Shown piece after piece: positions 60,096-64,000 of a stretch of 64,000 nucleotides of DNA; the first letter of the stretch is position 1, and each line of letters opens with the position of its first letter. The notes beneath the pieces are model-generated. The model had not been told where the DNA came from. It was given only the letters and a program-made list of their open reading frames with translations, and did no database searches. Origin of the DNA: Phormidesmis sp963710175 (GTDB lineage: Bacteria > Cyanobacteriota > Cyanobacteriia > Phormidesmidales > Phormidesmidaceae); contig CAVPZC010000001.1 of NCBI GenBank assembly GCA_963710175.1, forward strand, positions 682,001 to 746,000. The letters are read 5' to 3'. Made by a program: the position numbers and the translations under genes.

Positions 60096-61148
60096 TTAAA
60101 TGTCTTCATCTAGCCATGCCATAACTGATCGCCACAGGTCCGGAAAGCGATCGCGGCTCTCTTCCAGTCGCTGCATCCGCTCGGCAGCACTGGCGTTTTC
60201 TGTCACCGCGTCGGCATACCAGCGGCGAGCGGTAATCCAATAGCCAGCCGTCCACAGGAGCGATCGCACCGCTGGAAAAGGCCCAAAGGCTGCAAAGTGA
60301 TGCTGGATAGTTGTGGCCAGCGCCTGGTCTTCTAGTGCGTCGTAATAGCGCTGCAAAAAAAATGCCCGGTCTTCAGGCGGTAGCTCATAGCCCTGAGCGC
60401 GACAGACTGTCACAGGCGAAAGAAAATGTCCCAGATCCCCTGCCGGAGAGCCAATCTCGGCCCACTCCCAATCGATTAGATACGCTTGCTGCGAGCTGAT
60501 TACCCAGTTTTCATAAGTATGATCGCTATGCACCAGGCAGCGATACGGATAATCGACAAGCTGCTGTGCCGAAAGTCTCGCCTTGGCTTTTGCCAACACC
60601 GCCTGAATCATCTCCACAATCTCAAGTTCAGCGCTAGCGGACTCCAAATAGGGCTGAGCGTAGTCTTTTGCCTCCCGATAAAACAGTGTCAGCGGCTGAT
60701 CTATAGCTTGCACAGGTGGCTGTAGCTGCGAGAGATCGTAGTCTGCTGACAGCGGCAGTCGATGCAGCCGGGCCAACGTCTCAGCGCACTGCTTCAGATG
60801 AGTTCGGCTGTAGCTGAGGGGCTCTCCCCGAATGTAGTTTGTGACCAAATAGGTGTAGGGGAAATCGACCGTTGGGCTGAGCTGAGCCGCCTGTAGCTCA
60901 TGCCCAATGCCAGTACCCTGGATGTATTCTAAAACAGCTTGCTCAAAGCTCGTAAGCTGACTAAAGTCGCCGCCAAATCGCTGATTGGGCGTATTCACAG
61001 CGACGCGCACCAGCTGCTGCTGATTGAGCCTGAAGATTACGTTGGCTTCGCCATGCGCCAAAAGACTTAGCGCCGGTTCTAGAAAGCCGTTTTGCTGTAG
61101 ATGAACTGATAGCTTGTCTTGCAAAAGGCGCAGATTGAGAGCGGTCAT
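60096..61148 (-). CDS. Aminoglycoside-phosphotransferase-fold small-molecule kinase
   Basis: 350 residues. The kinase is active-site intact: the catalytic loop is CLVHSDHTYENWVI (H-x-D-x4-N) and the metal loop is LIDWEWAEIGSPAGDLGHFLSP. An N-terminal nucleotide-binding lobe has HGEANVIFRLN. The family includes choline, ethanolamine and thiamine kinases and aminoglycoside resistance enzymes; no TPP riboswitch is visible upstream, so a thiamine link has no support here. Its place as first gene before an ABC importer suggests phosphorylation of the imported solute, which is inference. ATG 61148 is the start. Confidence 0.83.
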   Translation of the reverse strand: MTALNLRLLQDKLSVHLQQNGFLEPALSLLAHGEANVIFRLNQQQLVRVAVNTPNQRFGGDFSQLTSFEQAVLEYIQGTGIGHELQAAQLSPTVDFPYTYLVTNYIRGEPLSYSRTHLKQCAETLARLHRLPLSADYDLSQLQPPVQAIDQPLTLFYREAKDYAQPYLESASAELEIVEMIQAVLAKAKARLSAQQLVDYPYRCLVHSDHTYENWVISSQQAYLIDWEWAEIGSPAGDLGHFLSPVTVCRAQGYELPPEDRAFFLQRYYDALEDQALATTIQHHFAAFGPFPAVRSLLWTAGYWITARRWYADAVTENASAAERMQRLEESRDRFPDLWRSVMAWLDEDI

Positions 61149-61319
61149 AAAAGGGCAGCACTTGCTTTGGCAAAGTCTCAGAAGAACAAAACCTCAGAAG
61201 ACAGCCGGTGGTAATTTGGAAATTAACGGCTATCTTTGCGTAAAAATATCGGTCAATTATGAGGGCAAGTTTAATTTGCTCTGATGGTAGCGTGATTAAT
61301 AGGCGCAGTAGAGGCAAGC

Positions 61320-62246
61320 CTATATTGACTTAGGCGTGGCAGGGGCACCTGTATCCACTGCCGTTGTAAAGAAGCGCTGCGTCGGGTAGGCCAGAGAAAT
61401 CTCACGATTTTTGGCAAACTCGCGCAGGACACCTTCCCATAGCTCCTGTTCTGTGCCCCGACGCTGCCGAGGTTCGCAAAGGTAGCGCATCGTCAGCAAT
61501 ATGCCGCTTTCTCTAACGGCGGTGTATACCGTAGGCGTGAGCTTGGAGTAGAAGATCATGTACTTGTGTCCGCTCCGGCGCAGATGCCGTTCGGCGTTGC
61601 CGCTGAGGTGTTCGGCGTGAGTATTAACTTGTTTGAGCAGAATTTTTTTGGCGGTTTCCCAGTCGCTCTCAAAGGTAATCAGTACTGAGATTTCGTTCCA
61701 AATGTATTTGAAGCCCTGAGAGTAGTTGGCGATCGCCCGCTGAAATACCTGACCGTTGGGCACATGAATAATTCGCCCGGTGCTTTGATCGGCCTCTACC
61801 CAGTTGCCAATTTCCAGCAGGGTAAATTGAAAGACCGCAATATCAATCACGTCGCCTGAATGATCGCCCACTTGAATGCGATCGCCCATCTGAAATGGCT
61901 GCCGCCATAGAATAAACAGCCAGCCGACCAAATTGACTAAAGGGTCTCGCAAGACCACGGCCAACCCCGCCGCAAACAGCCCTAAAAAGGTTGATACGCC
62001 TTCCATGTCAGGCAGCCACAGCACCATCAGCGAAAAGCCGTAAAAGCCGTAGCAAACGTAGCTAATCCACTTGCGCCACATATAGCGCAACCGGGGATCT
62101 TCAATCTGCTGGTCAATGAGGCGAGTTGCCCCCATGCGCAGCGCGGCAACGAGGGCAAACCCAACGACTGTAATGATCAGGTTATTACGGATATCGACAT
62201 CAATCGGTGGGAGCGGAAGATTGATCGTCTCTTGAAGTAAAAGCAT
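61320..62246 (-). CDS. Small MscS-family mechanosensitive channel
   Basis: 308 residues. Three or four membrane segments in the first 130 residues (NLIITVVGFALVAALRMGATRL, YVCYGFYGFSLMVLWLP, TFLGLFAAGLAVVLRDPLVNLVGWLFILWRQPFQMGDRIQVGDHSGDVIDIAVFQFTLLEIGNW) include the pore helix and beta domain. The C-terminal domain covers about 180-300. It is smaller than the MscS paralogue at 41840 and lacks its periplasmic extension. It shares a strand with the kinase operon but is 171 bases upstream. Confidence 0.88.
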   Translation of the reverse strand: MLLLQETINLPLPPIDVDIRNNLIITVVGFALVAALRMGATRLIDQQIEDPRLRYMWRKWISYVCYGFYGFSLMVLWLPDMEGVSTFLGLFAAGLAVVLRDPLVNLVGWLFILWRQPFQMGDRIQVGDHSGDVIDIAVFQFTLLEIGNWVEADQSTGRIIHVPNGQVFQRAIANYSQGFKYIWNEISVLITFESDWETAKKILLKQVNTHAEHLSGNAERHLRRSGHKYMIFYSKLTPTVYTAVRESGILLTMRYLCEPRQRRGTEQELWEGVLREFAKNREISLAYPTQRFFTTAVDTGAPATPKSI

Positions 62247-62411
62247 TTAGACGACTTCATAATCAGTAACAGACATTTACTATGGTTACAAAGTTATGAA
62301 GCTCAGTGTCAAAAAATTGTGGATTTTATATATCTAGATTGAGGACTGGTCTCAGGGTATTTACGCAAGAGTGTCTTACAAAGCACAATAGAGTCAGTCA
62401 ATTGCGGATAC

Positions 62412-62750
62412 ATGAGAAATACTAATGCCCGGTCCCTCGCGCTAGAGCAGCGCTTTCCTTATCTCTGTAAGGTGCTTTATTTCCCAGCTCAGCAGTCGGA
62501 CAGCGATTACCAAGCGCCCACCAGCCAGCTCAGCTGGTATCTACGCAGCCCGCTAATGCCTCGGACAGGCGATGTCATTCCCTATGGCCAGTCTCTATTT
62601 TCGGTGACAACCGTTGTCTTAGAAGATTGCTGCACCGCCGATGCCATTTTTAAGGTAGACCGGCAGGCAGGCCGTGTGGCCGACAGAGAGGAGATTCCTA
62701 AGTGGCACGCTGTTATTTGGGTTAGTTTTTGGGGCATGAAGGCTATTTGA
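62412..62750 (+). CDS. Hypothetical protein
   Basis: 112 residues, soluble. It reads FPYLCKVLYFPAQQSDSDYQAPTSQLSWYLRSPLMPRTGDVIPYGQSLFSVTTVVLEDCCTADAIFKVDRQ, with a pair of adjacent cysteines. I recognise no family. The ATG follows a purine-poor stretch. It is divergent from the MscS gene and converges with the next hypothetical. Confidence 0.45.
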   Translation: MRNTNARSLALEQRFPYLCKVLYFPAQQSDSDYQAPTSQLSWYLRSPLMPRTGDVIPYGQSLFSVTTVVLEDCCTADAIFKVDRQAGRVADREEIPKWHAVIWVSFWGMKAI

Positions 62751-62766
62751 AAAGAAAAAGGGGCGA

Positions 62767-63261
62767 TCACAGTAGCGGCTGGGCTACACTCTTTTGCCAT
62801 AGCCAGATGCCGCCTGCACAGAGGGCGCTCGTCCACCAGATTGCAGCGGCTTCAGATTTGCCTGCTAGGACGTAGCCGCCGCCGATTAGGAGGAGTGCGA
62901 TCGCCCCGCCCCCAGAAACGACCAGCATCAGCTTTACCGTCCGAGTGGCGGTATAAATTCGCTGAGCCATATCGTCGCCTGCACTCAGTACAATTGAATG
63001 CTGAACCGCATCCTGAAAAGATTTCACCTTGAGCGGATCGACCTGATAATAGGTACCTAGCTCTGCGTCCCGCAAAGTCGGATCAGAGTGTAGGCCAAAC
63101 TGTTTGGCCAAGGCAATCGATTCTTTCACCTGCCGCTTCGTCACCATCGGTCGAAACGCCTCGAACAGCGACTCGCGGTAAACCCCCGTCTGCGCCATGT
63201 CCAAAATTCGCCCGGTCAGCTCATTCATTGAGAGCTGCGCAGTCGTCAGATTATGGGTCAT
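62767..63261 (-). CDS. Hypothetical protein with two C-terminal membrane helices
   Basis: 164 residues. The first ~105 residues are soluble and helical (YRESLFEAFRPMVTKRQVKESIALAKQFGLHSDPTLRD), followed by two membrane segments (about 113-130 and 138-155) and a short basic end. I recognise no family. A sensor or membrane tether is possible but unproven. Confidence 0.5.
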   Translation of the reverse strand: MTHNLTTAQLSMNELTGRILDMAQTGVYRESLFEAFRPMVTKRQVKESIALAKQFGLHSDPTLRDAELGTYYQVDPLKVKSFQDAVQHSIVLSAGDDMAQRIYTATRTVKLMLVVSGGGAIALLLIGGGYVLAGKSEAAAIWWTSALCAGGIWLWQKSVAQPLL

Positions 63262-63397
63262 AGTCTTGCCTGCGATCGCGCCTGTCTACACGCTCAAACT
63301 AAATACGCGCTCAAACTAAATAGTACATTAGCACCATTTATCCAATCAGACACTCAACAGACACCAAAACCAGGCTATTGCCAAATCAAAAAGACGT

Positions 63398-63438
63398 AAA
63401 AAATGAGGGGCAGCTCAAATGGCTATCCCTCATTTTTT
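63398..63438. terminator. Terminator downstream of groL
   Basis: AAAAAATGAGGG and CCCTCATTTTTT form a perfect 12-bp stem with a 17-base loop. The T run serves the plus strand and the A run serves groL on the minus strand, so it can act both ways. Confidence 0.92.
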
Positions 63439-63479
63439 ACTTTCTTTATCTACCGCTAGGTGAATAGCGCAATGGGCTA

Positions 63480-64000
63480 CTACATCATACCCATGCCGCC
63501 CATACCACCCATACCGCCCATGCCACCCATACCACCCATGCCGCCCATACCGCCCATGCCACCGTCGGGCATCGCTGCTTCGGGTTCGGGCTTCTCGACG
63601 ACTAGCACTTCAGTGGTCAGGACCATACTGGCTACTGAAGCTGCGTCTTGCAGAGCAGAGCGTACCACTTTTGCTGGGTCTACAATGCCGCTAGCCATCA
63701 GATCTTCGTACTGATCGGTCAGTGCGTTGTAGCCGTGGTTAAAGTCCATGGCTTTGACTTTTTCGACCACGACTGCGCCTTCTGCGCCAGCGTTATCGGC
63801 GATCTGTCGGAGAGGTGCTTCTAAAGCTCTCATCACAATGTCTACCCCAGTTCTCTCCTCATCGGAGACAGAGGCTTTGAGAGACTCCAGATTTTGAGCC
63901 AAGTGTAGCAGTGTCGCGCCGCCACCGGGCACAATTCCTTCTTCTACAGCCGCTTTGGTTGCACTGAGCGCGTCTTCAATCCGCAGCTTGCGGTTTTTTA
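63480..64000 (-). CDS. groL: Chaperonin GroEL, C-terminal part
   Basis: The frame runs off the right edge, so this is the last ~173 residues of a protein about 540 long. It reads RIEDALSATKAAVEEGIVPGGGATLLHLAQ and continues to the typical ANKVVR-like VVRSALQDAASVASMVLTTEVLVVEKPEPEAAMPDGGMGG with a GGM-repeat tail ending GMGMM. The GGM tail projects into the folding cavity and marks the GroES-linked type of cyanobacterial GroEL. groES and the start are outside the window. Confidence 0.96.
   Translation of the reverse strand, partial: KNRKLRIEDALSATKAAVEEGIVPGGGATLLHLAQNLESLKASVSDEERTGVDIVMRALEAPLRQIADNAGAEGAVVVEKVKAMDFNHGYNALTDQYEDLMASGIVDPAKVVRSALQDAASVASMVLTTEVLVVEKPEPEAAMPDGGMGGMGGMGGMGGMGGMGGMGGMGMM
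63490..63562 (-). repeat. Nine-base tandem repeat encoding the GroEL GGM tail
   Basis: Variants of CCCATACCG/CCCATGCCA occur about eight times and encode Gly-Gly-Met on the minus strand. This is the expected coding repeat of the GroEL tail, not an intergenic array. Confidence 0.9.

Noticed and set aside
61149..61319. Possible thiamine-pyrophosphate riboswitch before the kinase-ABC operon
   Set aside because: The conserved CTGAGA and ACCTGATCTGGATAATGCCAGCG-type aptamer elements are absent; no thiamine control is supported.
63490..63562. Short repeat array near the right edge that could be taken for CRISPR
   Set aside because: Units are nine bases, in frame, and encode the GGM tail of GroEL; no spacers.

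Overview
The window is chromosomal DNA from a cyanobacterium, probably a Leptolyngbya-like (Synechococcales-type) lineage. The palindrome GCGATCGC (HIP1) recurs throughout genes and intergenic DNA, which is typical of cyanobacteria. The gene content includes chlP, PAM68, DUF3493/LPA1-like and DUF92/VTE6-like photosynthesis genes, an Rre1/Ycf29-like regulator, HetZ-family and KaiC-like proteins, and several cyanobacterial DUF families. Both edges cut genes: the 3' end of rpsO on the left and the 3' part of groL on the right. I see no prophage, CRISPR array, rRNA or complete insertion sequence.

Layout. 0-9 kb: rpsO-PAM68, a HetZ-family gene, a sugar transferase, hemB, bioY-lspA, an FHA-fused class A penicillin-binding protein and a NurA nuclease. 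9-19 kb: a KaiC-like double ATPase overlapping a histidine kinase, chlP, hslO, DUF4058, tRNA-Val, radC, DUF1824, an Rre1-like regulator, a Nudix hydrolase and 1-Cys peroxiredoxin. 19-25 kb: a minus-strand run of carotenoid oxygenase, orphan TAXI binding protein and DUF4926, then an OmpR/histidine-kinase pair divergent from a fasciclin lipoprotein. 25-33 kb: gcvT-gcvH-gcvP, an S9 peptidase and a Uma2 protein. 33-46 kb: pyrD, a multi-GAF protein, a lipoprotein, a PEP-CTERM spondin protein, bioF, a Cys-rich small protein, a large MscS channel, ribD, a thioredoxin-like protein and a VTE6-like kinase. 46-54 kb: two paralogous histone-H1-like proteins flanking purU and a membrane protein, a hypothetical protein, an RRM protein, a VOC protein, and a DUF3493-esterase pair; tRNA-Thr follows. 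54-62 kb: an SDR convergent with a minus-strand operon of small-molecule kinase, ABC transporter (two permeases, ATPase, binding protein) and radical SAM enzyme. 61-64 kb: a small MscS channel, two hypotheticals and groL.

How genes work together. The gcv genes encode the T, H and P proteins of the glycine cleavage system, needed for photorespiration, and purU recycles the resulting one-carbon units. hemB, chlP, VTE6-like, PAM68 and DUF3493 all relate to tetrapyrrole, phytyl or photosystem assembly. bioY and bioF serve biotin uptake and synthesis.

The least explained items are three. First, a ~105-110 bp repeat occurs three times between genes, and its terminal hairpin has covarying arms around a fixed loop. 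Second, two paralogous coiled-coil / AT-hook-like / C-terminal domain proteins lie close together. Third, the kinase-ABC-radical SAM operon has no assigned substrate. The KaiC-like/kinase pair with altered catalytic and phosphosite positions is also noteworthy.
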